Source: Roseateles koreensis
Lineage (GTDB): Bacteria > Pseudomonadota > Gammaproteobacteria > Burkholderiales > Burkholderiaceae_C
Length of the DNA stretch: 64,000 bases
Direction: 5' to 3'
Assembly: GCF_028595305.1 (NCBI RefSeq)
Contig: NZ_JAQQXS010000002.1
Location: 186,001 to 250,000 of the forward strand
Shown: piece by piece, positions 1-8,519 of the stretch
Position numbering within the stretch: the first letter of the stretch is position 1
Layout of the letters: the number at the start of each line of letters is the position of its first letter
Translations under genes and position numbers: made by a program
Notes under the pieces: model-generated
What the model was told of the DNA's origin: nothing
The model's database searches: none
Seen by the model: only the letters and a program-made list of their open reading frames with translations

Positions 1-633
1 TGCCGCAGGTTTCATCAGGCTGGAATGAAACGGTGCTGACACCGGCAGCAACAGCGCGCGCTTGGCGCCGGCCGCCTTCAGCAACTCACAAGCCTTGTCC
101 ACCCCGGCCTTGCTGCCGGCGATCACGGTTTGTTTGGGATCGTTGAAGTTAACGGCCTCCACCGCCTCACCACTCGCCACAGCCGCCTGCGCGCAACCGT
201 CGCGTACCGCCTGAGCTTCCAGGCCCAGAATGGCGGCCATGGCGCCCACACCCACCGGCACAGCCTCTTGCATGGCCTGTGCGCGGAAGCGCACCAGCGG
301 CAAGGCATCGGCCAGCGTCAAGGCGCCAGCGGCCACCAGCGCGGTGTATTCGCCCAGCGAATGGCCAGCCGCAGCCGCCGGCATCAGGCCGGTTTCAGCA
401 GTCCAGGCGCGGTAGCAGGCGATACCCGCCGTCAGCATCACCGGTTGGGTATTGGTGGTCAGGTCGAGTTGTTCTTTGGGGCCCGTCTTGATCAGGGCCG
501 CCATGTCTTCACCCAGGGCTGCTGAAGCCTCGGCCAGCGTGCGGCTCACCTCGGGGTGATCACCCCAAGCGTCCAGCATGCCCACGGCCTGCGAGCCTTG
601 GCCGGGAAAGACGAATGCGAATTTTGCAGTCAT
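1..633 (-). CDS. fabD: Malonyl-CoA:ACP transacylase FabD, C-terminus cut by window edge
   Basis: Transfers malonyl groups from CoA to acyl carrier protein for fatty acid elongation in the cytoplasm. The 211 visible residues begin MTAKFAFVFPGQGSQ, with the family GQGSQ motif at residues 11-15. The nucleophile elbow GHSLGE follows, with catalytic Ser92, and the APFHSS histidine motif lies close to the window edge. The ATG is 78 bases after the fabH stop, so it is probably cotranscribed with plsX and fabH. The remaining C-terminal part lies outside the window. Confidence 0.95.
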   Translation of the reverse strand, partial: MTAKFAFVFPGQGSQAVGMLDAWGDHPEVSRTLAEASAALGEDMAALIKTGPKEQLDLTTNTQPVMLTAGIACYRAWTAETGLMPAAAAGHSLGEYTALVAAGALTLADALPLVRFRAQAMQEAVPVGVGAMAAILGLEAQAVRDGCAQAAVASGEAVEAVNFNDPKQTVIAGSKAGVDKACELLKAAGAKRALLLPVSAPFHSSLMKPAA

Positions 634-711
634 GGTCTTCTATGAATGAATAGGGGTTGGGAGGGCGTAGGCTTTCAATGCGGATGGATCGAGCAGATAG
701 AGATCGGCCGA

Positions 712-1746
712 TCAAAAATCCAACAACACAGCGCCCCAGGTGAAGCCACCGCCCACGCCTTCAAGCATGACCGTGTCGCCCGACTTGATGCGGCCGTCGC
801 GCACCGCCAGGTCGAGCGCCAGCGGAATCGAGGCGGCGGAGGTGTTGCCGTGCTGATCAACGGTGACGATCAGCTTGTCCAGAGAGAGCTTCAGCTTCTT
901 GCAGGTGCCGTGCATGATGCGCAGATTGGCCTGGTGCGGAATCAGCCAATCGATGTCAGCGTCCGAACGGCCAGACTTTTCGAGCACCGAACGTGCCACT
1001 TTGTCCAGTACACCCACCGCGAGCTTGAACACTGCCTGGCCGTCCATACGCAGCAAGGGGCTGCCCGTGACCTGCCCGCCCGACACACTGCCCGGCACGC
1101 ACAATATGCCCGCATATTGGCCGTCAGCATGCAGCTCGGTCGCCAGAATGCCGGAGGTATCGCTGGCGCTCAGCACCACCGCGCCTGCGCCATCACCGAA
1201 CAGCACGCAGGTGGTGCGGTCCTTGAAATCAAGAATGCGCGAAAACACTTCGGCGCCCACCACCAGGGCCTTGCGTGCCGAGCCGGTGCGGATCAACGCG
1301 TCCGCCACGGTCAGTGCGTACACAAAACCTGAACACACCGCCTGCACGTCAAACGCGGCACCACCGGCAATGCCCAGCTTATGCTGCAACAAGCAAGCGG
1401 TGGACGGAAACACCATGTCCGGCGTGGATGTGGCAACGATGACCAGATCGATATCGGCGGCGGTGATGCCCGCTGCCTCGATGGCGGCGCGGGCCGCTGG
1501 CAGCGCCAATTCGCTGGCCGTCACGCCGGCGTCAGCGAAATGACGTGCGCGGATGCCAGTGCGCTCGACAATCCAATCGTCCGAGGTCTCAATCCCGTCA
1601 GCCGCCAGTTGGTCGACCAAATCCTGATTGCTCAAGCGGCGCGGTGGCAGATAGCTGCCGGTACCGATGATGCGGGAATAACGGGAAGAATGCGGGTAAA
1701 GCGCTGCAGATGCAGGCTTGGAAGAACTATTCTGTTGCGAGGTCAT
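712..1746 (-). CDS. fabH: Beta-ketoacyl-ACP synthase III FabH
   Basis: Condenses acetyl-CoA with malonyl-ACP to start fatty acid synthesis. The thiolase-fold catalytic triad is visible: Cys138 in DVQAVCSGF, His271 in LIPHQAN and Asn301 in QHGN. The 344-residue protein carries about 22 extra residues before the usual start of the fold ([12 protein letters not shown]). The ATG is kept because it overlaps the plsX stop in an ATGA, which points to translational coupling. Confidence 0.95.
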   Translation of the reverse strand: MTSQQNSSSKPASAALYPHSSRYSRIIGTGSYLPPRRLSNQDLVDQLAADGIETSDDWIVERTGIRARHFADAGVTASELALPAARAAIEAAGITAADIDLVIVATSTPDMVFPSTACLLQHKLGIAGGAAFDVQAVCSGFVYALTVADALIRTGSARKALVVGAEVFSRILDFKDRTTCVLFGDGAGAVVLSASDTSGILATELHADGQYAGILCVPGSVSGGQVTGSPLLRMDGQAVFKLAVGVLDKVARSVLEKSGRSDADIDWLIPHQANLRIMHGTCKKLKLSLDKLIVTVDQHGNTSAASIPLALDLAVRDGRIKSGDTVMLEGVGGGFTWGAVLLDF

Positions 1747-2909
1747 GCAGCGTGAGCGACGCCAGTCGCCTGGTTTCCTGATGCGGCCGCCTCACCCTGA
1801 ATCTGCTGCCCAGCCACCAAAGGCATGGCCTGCAGCGTTGCAATGATGCGGTCATGAACCCGGTCCAACAACCGGTTGCGGGCCGCATCATAAGCCCGGT
1901 TCAAGGCGTTTTCGAAGGCATAGGCATCGGCCGAACCATGGCTTTTGAACACCAAACCGCGCAATCCGAGCAATGCCGCGCCGTTGAAACGACGGTGATC
2001 CACCCGACCTTTGAAGCGCTTGAGCACGGGGATGGCGAGCATTGCTGCGGCCTTCGTCAGCCAATTGCGGCCAAACTCTTCGCGAATGATCGTAATGATC
2101 ATGGTCGCCAAGCCCTCGGCAGTTTTCAGCGCAACGTTGCCAACGAAGCCGTCACAGACCACCAGATCGGTCGTGCCCTTGAAAATATCATTGCCTTCAA
2201 CGTTGCCAAAAAAGTTCAATTGGCCCGCCGCATCGGCCTGGCGCAGCAATTCGCCCGCGCGTTTGATGGTCTCACTGCCCTTGATCGCTTCTTCACCGAT
2301 ATTAAGCAGCCCCACTCTGGGTTCAGTTTTGCCGTCAACAGCCTGCACCAAAGCGCTACCCATCACAGCAAACTGAAGCAGATGCTCCGCCGTGCAATCC
2401 ACATTGGCGCCGAGGTCGAGCATGGTGGTGTAGGCCCCCAACTGATTGGGCATGACGGAGGCAATCGCCGGGCGATCGATGCCCTCCAGCGTCTTGAGCA
2501 GGTAGCGCGACACCGCCATCAAGGCGCCCGTATTGCCCGCCGAAACGCAGGCATCGGCCTTGGGCGGGGCATCACCCACCGCCTTCAGCTGGCTGATCGC
2601 CACCCGCATGGACGAATCCTTCTTGCGACGCAAGGCCACCTCGACCGGATCGTCCATGGTGACCACCTCGCTGGCGGGCACCACGCTGCAACGCGGCCAC
2701 TGCGCCGCCTCAGCCAGCACCTCAGGCAAACCCACCAGCACCAGTTCAGCCTGCGGATGCTTGGCCAGAAACGCCTGGCAGGCCGGCAAGGTGACCGAAG
2801 GGCCGTGATCGCCCCCCATGCAATCCACCGCGAGACGAACCACGGCCAGGGGCTGCAGTTGCGAGCCCTCGGGCCGGACGGAATTGCTGCTTGCTAATTC
2901 AGGTGACAT
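1743..2909 (-). CDS. plsX: Phosphate acyltransferase PlsX
   Basis: Converts acyl-ACP to acyl-phosphate at the membrane surface for phospholipid synthesis. The N-terminal signature [12 protein letters not shown] and the later GNTGAL and CDGFVGN motifs identify it. I chose the ATG at 2909 (388 residues). The reading frame stays open upstream to a TTG at 2963, but that extension runs into a terminator-like hairpin behind rpmF and is unlikely to be translated. The gene overlaps fabH by four bases. Even with this start, about 20 residues precede the usual family N-terminus. Confidence 0.93.
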   Translation of the reverse strand: MSPELASSNSVRPEGSQLQPLAVVRLAVDCMGGDHGPSVTLPACQAFLAKHPQAELVLVGLPEVLAEAAQWPRCSVVPASEVVTMDDPVEVALRRKKDSSMRVAISQLKAVGDAPPKADACVSAGNTGALMAVSRYLLKTLEGIDRPAIASVMPNQLGAYTTMLDLGANVDCTAEHLLQFAVMGSALVQAVDGKTEPRVGLLNIGEEAIKGSETIKRAGELLRQADAAGQLNFFGNVEGNDIFKGTTDLVVCDGFVGNVALKTAEGLATMIITIIREEFGRNWLTKAAAMLAIPVLKRFKGRVDHRRFNGAALLGLRGLVFKSHGSADAYAFENALNRAYDAARNRLLDRVHDRIIATLQAMPLVAGQQIQGEAAASGNQATGVAHAA

Positions 2910-2954
2910 CAGATCAGGGCAGGTTGGACCGTGAGGGAAGAATTCCCAACGGCA

Positions 2955-3000
2955 GAAACACAAAAACCCGGCACTGCATCAAGGCACAGGCCGGGGTTTC
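2955..3000 (-). terminator. Intrinsic terminator or attenuator between rpmF and plsX
   Basis: On the minus strand an AAACCCCGGC / GCCGGGTTT stem (plus-strand arms 2963-2972 and 2990-2999, one bulged base) is followed by a T-rich stretch. It lies between the rpmF stop and the plsX ATG. It would end part of the rpmF transcripts and let the rest read into plsX-fabH-fabD. Confidence 0.65.
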
Positions 3001-3077
3001 GTGAGAACGCCAGAAAAGCTTGGCTCAATCATCGCCGGGTTTGAAACCCCGCGAACGAGCACAAGACCAATCGATGA

Positions 3078-3260
3078 TTAAGCGTCAGCCTTGGTCTTCA
3101 GGACCTTGCGGCCACGGTAGAAGCCGGTGGGGCTGATGTGGTGACGCAAATGCACTTCACCAGTGGTCGGCTCGATGGCAGTACCCGGGGTAACCAGGGC
3201 ATTGTGCGAACGGTGCATGCCACGCTTGGAAGGCGACTTCTTGTTTTGTTGAACGGCCAT
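3078..3260 (-). CDS. rpmF: 50S ribosomal protein L32
   Basis: This 60-residue large-subunit ribosomal protein starts [19 protein letters not shown] and contains the LRHHIS and YRGRKV motifs typical of L32. It lacks the CxxC zinc knuckles seen in some other L32 types, as in E. coli. A good AGGAG ribosome-binding site precedes the ATG. It lies in the conserved yceD-rpmF-plsX order, which links ribosome and lipid synthesis. Confidence 0.97.
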   Translation of the reverse strand: MAVQQNKKSPSKRGMHRSHNALVTPGTAIEPTTGEVHLRHHISPTGFYRGRKVLKTKADA

Positions 3261-3587
3261 GAAATTCTCCTAAGGATCCGGTGATTGAGACTGAGGCTGC
3301 GGCAGATCTGGAGCCAGATCAATGCCCAAACCCCGACTCACACCCCGGACGCCGCAATTGCTGTGCACGAGACTCATGCGCACCATGCGCGAAGCCGCCT
3401 TCAAACACTGCAAATTCGCCGCTGAACCACAGAGCCCAAACAGTGAGTGTATTTACTCCACTGATGAGCACTGCGCACGCCGCGCACTTGCCGCATTCAT
3501 GCCTGCTTTTGACTCTCGAACCGGGGAAAGCCCGTGATTGTAGCATGAGCCATCAAGAGACTCAAGCCAAGGGCCGGCACCGCAAGC
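3261..3587. other. 327-bp yceD-rpmF spacer and rpmF leader
   Basis: No credible gene is visible here. The yceD-proximal part holds a promoter-like sequence (3537-3565, minus strand). The rest would be a leader of roughly 270 nucleotides ahead of rpmF. I saw no recognisable riboswitch in it. Confidence 0.6.
3537..3565 (-). promoter_or_regulatory. Sigma-70-type promoter for rpmF
   Basis: Read on the minus strand, TTGAGT (-35) and TACAAT (-10) are separated by exactly 17 bases. They match the consensus at four and five of six positions. It lies just downstream of the yceD stop and points at rpmF, so rpmF-plsX-fabH-fabD can be expressed independently of yceD. Confidence 0.65.
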
Positions 3588-4148
3588 TCAGCCCTTGTCT
3601 TTTTTCAGCGCCGCCAAGGCCGCGAATGGGTTCGGGCGCTCGTCCTCAGAAGCCTCCTCCAACGTCACGACGCTGGCCGGTGGCAGCAAGGGTTGGGGGC
3701 ATTCTTCATGGCGCGGCACCAGGGGCAAGGACAAAAGCAACTCGTCCTCCACCAACTCCAAAGTATCCAGGCTGCGGGACAGCACCAACACGTCGTCGTC
3801 GCTCTCTGCGTCCAGCTCAGCCGCCTCAGACTCGGTGCGCGCAAAACGGTACCAGCGCGACATGGACAAATGCTCCCGCACCGGCTGCAAGCAGCGCTGG
3901 CAGGTGAGGCTGACTTGCGCCGAAGCCTCCAGCGACACCCAGACTTGCGCCTCACTGCCACGGGGTTCACGCCGCTCGCCCGTCAAGGTCCATTGAACGG
4001 GGGGCCAAGTCGAGGCCGGCGCCTCGGGGGCGGCAAACTCAGCCACTCGCTCAAATTCAAGCGCCGGCCATTCGCCACTCAGGGTTGCGCCTTCACGGGC
4101 AAAAGCTGCCACGTCGAGTTTGCGCGCTAGGAATGCATGTTCTTTCAT
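3588..4148 (-). CDS. yceD: YceD (DUF177) family protein
   Basis: This 186-residue protein belongs to the DUF177/YceD family, whose members are nearly always encoded next to rpmF and have been linked to 23S rRNA or ribosome accumulation. The paired cysteines of CQRC (about residues 83-86), the following acidic stretch and the PLVPRH motif fit the family. The start is the ATG giving MKEHAFLARK; the frame is open far upstream, but that part overlaps the divergent yceF gene. Its exact biochemical role is not established by the sequence. Confidence 0.9.
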   Translation of the reverse strand: MKEHAFLARKLDVAAFAREGATLSGEWPALEFERVAEFAAPEAPASTWPPVQWTLTGERREPRGSEAQVWVSLEASAQVSLTCQRCLQPVREHLSMSRWYRFARTESEAAELDAESDDDVLVLSRSLDTLELVEDELLLSLPLVPRHEECPQPLLPPASVVTLEEASEDERPNPFAALAALKKDKG

Positions 4149-4192
4149 GGGCTCAAGTGTAGGGCGAGCGCACTCGATGCGAAAATCGCCCG

Positions 4193-4843
4193 ATGCATGA
4201 TGACGCCCCCTCCCCCTCCAACGCCTCAACGGTACGCCCGCTGATTCTCGGCTCCACCTCACGCTACCGGCGTGAACTGTTGCAGCGCCTGGGCCTGCCT
4301 TTCGAGGTCTGCGCTCCTGACGTGGATGAAAGCCCTTTGCCTGGCGAAACACCCGCCGCATTGGCCGCCCGGCTCGCCTTGGCCAAGGCCTGGGCGGTGG
4401 CCCGACAACACCCTGAGGCGCTGGTGATCGGCTCCGATCAGGTAGCCGATCTTGAGGGCGAACCCATCGGCAAGCCTGGCACCCACGAGCGCGCACGCGA
4501 GCAGCTCCGCCGCATGAGCGGCAAGACGGTGGTGTTTCAAACCGCAGTTGCCGTGGTTTGCGCCGCCAACAACTTCGCCCGGCAAGACCTGGCCCCGGTG
4601 CGCGTGCAGTTCCGCACCTTGTCTGCCGCTGAAATAGAAAATTACCTGCTCGCCGAGCAACCCTACGACTGTGCCGGCAGCGCCAAGTCCGAGGGCCTGG
4701 GCATCAGCCTGCTGGCAGCCATCCACTCCGACGACCCCACCGCCTTGATCGGCCTGCCATTGATCCGCACCTGTGAGCTGCTGCGCGCCGGTGGCCTTGA
4801 CCCTCTACTGAAACCAGCCGCCCAGGCCGGAGCCACCGCATGA
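4193..4843 (+). CDS. yceF: Maf-type nucleotide pyrophosphatase, YceF subfamily
   Basis: A Maf-family house-cleaning enzyme; YceF members hydrolyse 7-methyl-GTP. Support comes from LGSTSRYRRELLQRLGLPFE at the N-terminus, PDVDE and the catalytic IGSDQVA motif. The STSRYR (not SxSPRR) form and the yceD-rpmF context favour YceF over YhdE. It diverges from yceD with only 44 bases between the starts, and its stop overlaps the next gene by ATGA. Confidence 0.9.
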   Translation: MHDDAPSPSNASTVRPLILGSTSRYRRELLQRLGLPFEVCAPDVDESPLPGETPAALAARLALAKAWAVARQHPEALVIGSDQVADLEGEPIGKPGTHERAREQLRRMSGKTVVFQTAVAVVCAANNFARQDLAPVRVQFRTLSAAEIENYLLAEQPYDCAGSAKSEGLGISLLAAIHSDDPTALIGLPLIRTCELLRAGGLDPLLKPAAQAGATA

Positions 4844-5607
4844 AAAAAGGCCGCCTCTACCTGATCCCCAACACCTTGGACTTCGGCGTCGAAGGCGCTG
4901 CTGTCGACCTGCAAACCGTGCTGCCACTGCACGTGATTCAAACCGCCGCACGCTTGAACTATTGGGCAGCCGAAAGCGCCAAGACCACCCGTTTCTTTCT
5001 CAAGCGCGTGGACGCCATCTGCCCGCTGGAGCAACCCCTGCAAACGCTGAACATCACTGAGCTGCCCCGCCCACCCAAGGGCCGGGCCGCCGACCTGGTC
5101 AACCAGAACCAGGCCTGGAACGCCCTGCTGGCCCCGGCACTGGCAGGGCACGACATGGGGTTGATCTCTGAAGCCGGCCTGCCTGCGGTAGCCGACCCGG
5201 GCGCCTTACTGGTGGCCGCCGCTCACGCCGCTGATGTCGAGGTGCTGCCACTGAGCGGCCCCAGCGCCTTGTTGATGGCCTTGTCGGCCAGCGGGTTGAA
5301 TGGCCAAAGCTTTGCATTTGTCGGTTACTTGCCAGTCGAAGCCCCCGCCCGCAGCGCGCGCATCCGCGAGCTCGAAGCCTTGTCGGCCCGCCAGCAACAA
5401 ACCCAGCTGATGATCGAAACACCCTACCGCAACTCGGCCCTGCTGCACGCATTGCTGAGCAGCTTGAAGCCACAGACGCGGCTCTCCATCAGCTGCGGCC
5501 TGAGCCTTGAGCAAGGCTGGACACGCAGCGCCACGGTGGCCGAATGGCGCAGTTCAGGCGAATCCATGCCCGACAAGATTCCGGCGGTGTTTGCACTGCT
5601 GGCGTGA
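4840..5607 (+). CDS. SAM-dependent methyltransferase of the tetrapyrrole methylase fold
   Basis: A 255-residue protein of the superfamily that includes RsmI and the cobalamin methylases. It starts KKGRLYLIPNTLDFG and has the SEAGLPAVADPG segment and the LSGPSALLMALSASGLNG loop typical of the SAM-binding side. It lacks the sequence of canonical RsmI but resembles the RsmI-like proteins found beside maf in Burkholderiales. The substrate is unknown. It is translationally coupled to yceF by ATGA. Confidence 0.82.
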   Translation: MKKGRLYLIPNTLDFGVEGAAVDLQTVLPLHVIQTAARLNYWAAESAKTTRFFLKRVDAICPLEQPLQTLNITELPRPPKGRAADLVNQNQAWNALLAPALAGHDMGLISEAGLPAVADPGALLVAAAHAADVEVLPLSGPSALLMALSASGLNGQSFAFVGYLPVEAPARSARIRELEALSARQQQTQLMIETPYRNSALLHALLSSLKPQTRLSISCGLSLEQGWTRSATVAEWRSSGESMPDKIPAVFALLA

Positions 5608-5623
5608 CGGAACAAACAAAAAG

Positions 5624-5660
5624 CGAAAGGGCCGGCCAAGCTGCCAGCCCCTCTCTTTCT
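5624..5660. terminator. Bidirectional terminator between convergent genes
   Basis: A GGGCCGGC / GCCAGCCC stem with one mismatch and a loop of about six bases is flanked by an A-rich run on the left and a T-rich run on the right. It lies between the converging methyltransferase and rhlE genes, so it can serve both strands. Confidence 0.45.
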
Positions 5661-5724
5661 CAAACGCCGTCGCTAAGCACTGCTCAGCGACTCTGAGGCA
5701 TCGCCTCAAGAAGCCAAGTGCCGA

Positions 5725-7209
5725 TCAGGACTCAGCAGGCGCAGGCTGCTTGGCGCCAAACAAGGCTGCCACTTTGCGTTTGGGCTTGATGTTGGACGAC
5801 AAGCCGCGCGGCGCGGCTGCTGCGGTGCTGCCCTTGTCCCAGGCGGGCAACTCGGTGCTGGCACTGGCCTCGTAAGGCTTGTCAAAAAACGCATCGCGTG
5901 CAGGCCGGTGAGTGGGGCGCGGCGCGGGCGCGGAAGCCGCCGGCGCGGCATAACTGCCCTCACCCTCACGCGAAGCGCGGCTGCTGCGATCGCCACGATC
6001 AGCGCGCTCCCCATAACGTTCACTGCGACGCGGGCGCTCGTCATCCAACTCGATAGCTTGCAAATCGATGGTGCGTTTAAGCAGTTTTTCGATATCGCCG
6101 ACCAAACGTGCATCCGAGCGTGTGACCAAGGTCACCGCGATGCCAGAGGCGCCAGCGCGGCCGGTGCGGCCGATGCGGTGCACATAATCTTCCGCGTTGA
6201 AGGGCACGTCGAAGTTGAACACCGCAGGCAAGTCGGCAATGTCCAGGCCGCGAGCAGCCACATCGGTGGCCACCAGCAAATCAACCTCACCGCGCTTGAA
6301 AGCTTCCAGCGACTTCAAACGCTCGTCTTGCGACTTGTCGCCGTGCAGCGCGGCAGTTCTCAAACCATCACGCTCGAAAGAACGCGCCAGACGCGCCGCG
6401 CCCAGCTTGGAGTTCACAAACACGATGGACTGCGTGATGCTGCGGTCCTTCAGCACCTTGCGTACAACGCCGCGCTTGTCGTCGTCTTCCACGCTGTAGA
6501 AAATCTGCTCGACATTGGTGGCTGTGGCATTGGGCCGCGCCACTTCCACCAGAATCGGCTCTTGCAAATAACTTTGCGAGAGGCGTTTGATTTCCGGCGA
6601 GAAGGTGGCCGAGAACAGCAAGGTCTGCCGCGTCTTGGGCAGGTAGCTCAGGATGCGCTGCAAATCGGGCAGGAAGCCGATGTCCAGCATGCGGTCCGCC
6701 TCGTCCAGCACCACGTACTCAACCTGATTGAGCACGCAGTTCTTGGCTTCAATGTGGTCCAGCAAGCGTCCGGGCGTGGCAATCAAGACCTCGACGCCCC
6801 CCTTGAGCACCAGGGTTTGCGGCTTCATGTCGATGCCGCCGAACACGCAGGTCACCCGCAGATTCGTGTGCTTGGCGTAGGCCTTGATGTTGTTGGCCAC
6901 TTGGTCGGCCAACTCACGGGTAGGCGCCAAAACCAGCGCACGCACAGGATGGCGCGCGGGTGAGGCGCTGGCATTTTCATGCTTGAGCATGCGCTGTAAC
7001 AGCGGGATGGAAAACGCGGCCGTTTTGCCCGTACCGGTCTGGGCTGCGCCCATGACATCGCGCCCCTCCAACACAATAGGAATGGCCTTGGCCTGGATGG
7101 GCGTCATCATCGCGTAGCCTGAGTCGGCGACAGCGCGGAGCAGCTTGGCGTCAAGCGGCAGAGTGTCGAAGCGCGCGGGTGCGGCTTCCATGTGTTGGGT
7201 TTCGGTCAT
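5725..7209 (-). CDS. rhlE: ATP-dependent RNA helicase RhlE-like (DEAD-box)
   Basis: A DEAD-box RNA helicase with all motifs in order: Q motif (about 13-42), Walker A AQTGTGKT (56-63), PTRELA, TPGRLL, DEAD (169-172), SAT (200-202), then the second domain with ATDVAARGLD and HRIGRTGRAG. A basic, proline-rich tail of about 90 residues follows the core, as in RhlE proteins. It probably remodels ribosomal or messenger RNA. The gene lies 14 bases upstream of the WecA-like gene in the opposite order of transcription, that is, downstream of it. Confidence 0.92.
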   Translation of the reverse strand: MTETQHMEAAPARFDTLPLDAKLLRAVADSGYAMMTPIQAKAIPIVLEGRDVMGAAQTGTGKTAAFSIPLLQRMLKHENASASPARHPVRALVLAPTRELADQVANNIKAYAKHTNLRVTCVFGGIDMKPQTLVLKGGVEVLIATPGRLLDHIEAKNCVLNQVEYVVLDEADRMLDIGFLPDLQRILSYLPKTRQTLLFSATFSPEIKRLSQSYLQEPILVEVARPNATATNVEQIFYSVEDDDKRGVVRKVLKDRSITQSIVFVNSKLGAARLARSFERDGLRTAALHGDKSQDERLKSLEAFKRGEVDLLVATDVAARGLDIADLPAVFNFDVPFNAEDYVHRIGRTGRAGASGIAVTLVTRSDARLVGDIEKLLKRTIDLQAIELDDERPRRSERYGERADRGDRSSRASREGEGSYAAPAASAPAPRPTHRPARDAFFDKPYEASASTELPAWDKGSTAAAAPRGLSSNIKPKRKVAALFGAKQPAPAES

Positions 7210-7223
7210 CCCGAGATTATCCG

Positions 7224-8384
7224 CTATGTCCGAAAGTCCTCGGGTTTGCCCGGATTTGGCCGCATGCGAACGGCGCTGCTACGCCGACTGACGCCCCCGC
7301 GCATACGCATCCAACGCGGCGTCTTGAAACGCACAATGCGCCAGTACAAGCCCACATACAGGGCACCAAACACCACCATGCACGCCATCAGCATCGGGCT
7401 TGAATCCCAGAACAACAGCGCCGGGATGAGCGAGGTCAGGCACAACGTCCACAAATATGGCGCCGTCATGGAGTTGCGCCGGGTCATGGCGCGGGCGTCA
7501 CGGGCGCCCACCGCCCAACGCATCAAACGACGGTAAATCAAGGAGTGCAGGTGAATGCCGTCGGGCAAACCCGGTGGTGTGGCACGAATGAACCGCCGCC
7601 GGTAAATCGAGAACAAGGTTTCGAACACCGGGTAAATGCACACCATCAAAGGAAACAGCGGCGACACCTGAGGGTGACGCGCAATCAGCAAAATGCCGAT
7701 TTCGGCCAAGAAAAAGCCAATGAAATACGCTCCGCCATCGCCGAGAAAGATCAGGCCCGCCGGAAAGTTCCAGACAAAAAATCCCAGCACCGCGCCCACG
7801 CCCGCCAGGGCCCACAGGGCCAACTCCGCATCACCCACTTGGTAGGCTACATACGCAAACACCAACAACATCAGGGTCACGCACATGGCAGACAGGCCAT
7901 TAAAACCGTCAATGATGTTCACCGAGTTCGCCACGCCTGCCACCGTGAACACGGTGGCGGCCAAGGCGCCCAAGGGCATGCCCACCAACCAATCCAGGCC
8001 CCAAATGTCAGTGCGGGTAATTTTTCCGTCCAAGATGTAAAAAGCCAACGCTGCTGACACCATGGTGGCCAGCAAACGCTTGCCCGGGGAAACTTTTTTG
8101 GTCAGGTCTTCAGTCAAACCTGCGGCAAAAGCCGGCAGCCCGCACAGCAGCAGCAAGCCCCCCAACTGGGCACTGACCAAGCCTTGCTGATACGCCAGGA
8201 CCACACCGGCCAATAAACCCACAAAAAGGCCCACCCCCCCTATGCGAGGCACCGGCTTGATATGAAATTTTTGCGGGCCAGAGAGATCCCCGTCCGCCGA
8301 CAAATGGCCTTCACCTCGGGTGAAATGGATCACCAGCAAAGTCACCACGGCGGCAACAAAAAATGGCACGAAAAAATAGGTCAT
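7224..8384 (-). CDS. WecA/MraY-family undecaprenyl-phosphate sugar-1-phosphate transferase
   Basis: A polytopic inner-membrane enzyme of the polyprenyl-phosphate HexNAc-1-phosphate transferase family, which loads the first sugar of a glycan onto undecaprenyl phosphate. The motifs NSVNIIDGFNGLSA, FLGDGGAYFIGF and the cytoplasmic HLHSLIYRR are present. The first acidic motif reads TED rather than DD. The 386-residue form starts at the ATG giving MTYFFVPFF; the open frame upstream antisense to wza is not coding. It heads away from the export genes and probably starts O-antigen or EPS units. UDP-GlcNAc specificity is a guess. Confidence 0.85.
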   Translation of the reverse strand: MTYFFVPFFVAAVVTLLVIHFTRGEGHLSADGDLSGPQKFHIKPVPRIGGVGLFVGLLAGVVLAYQQGLVSAQLGGLLLLCGLPAFAAGLTEDLTKKVSPGKRLLATMVSAALAFYILDGKITRTDIWGLDWLVGMPLGALAATVFTVAGVANSVNIIDGFNGLSAMCVTLMLLVFAYVAYQVGDAELALWALAGVGAVLGFFVWNFPAGLIFLGDGGAYFIGFFLAEIGILLIARHPQVSPLFPLMVCIYPVFETLFSIYRRRFIRATPPGLPDGIHLHSLIYRRLMRWAVGARDARAMTRRNSMTAPYLWTLCLTSLIPALLFWDSSPMLMACMVVFGALYVGLYWRIVRFKTPRWMRMRGGVSRRSSAVRMRPNPGKPEDFRT

Positions 8385-8519
8385 GGGCGCAGTGTATCCA
8401 TCACGCCCAAGGGTTCCTACTGATCCCCCACCCGCCGGGGCTAGAATCCGCCGCGTTGGCCTGCCACACCGAGCTAGACTCGGCGACTGCCGACAAAAAA
8501 CAACATTGAGCGAGCGTCC

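Noticed and set aside
123-308. Open frames on the strand opposite or in other frames of fabD, fabH, plsX, rhlE, lpxC, ftsZ, murD and others
   Set aside because: They are long only because the DNA is GC-rich; none shows a family motif, and each lies wholly inside a well-supported gene.
2910-2963. TTG-initiated extension of plsX
   Set aside because: It runs through the terminator hairpin behind rpmF and adds residues not seen in PlsX proteins.
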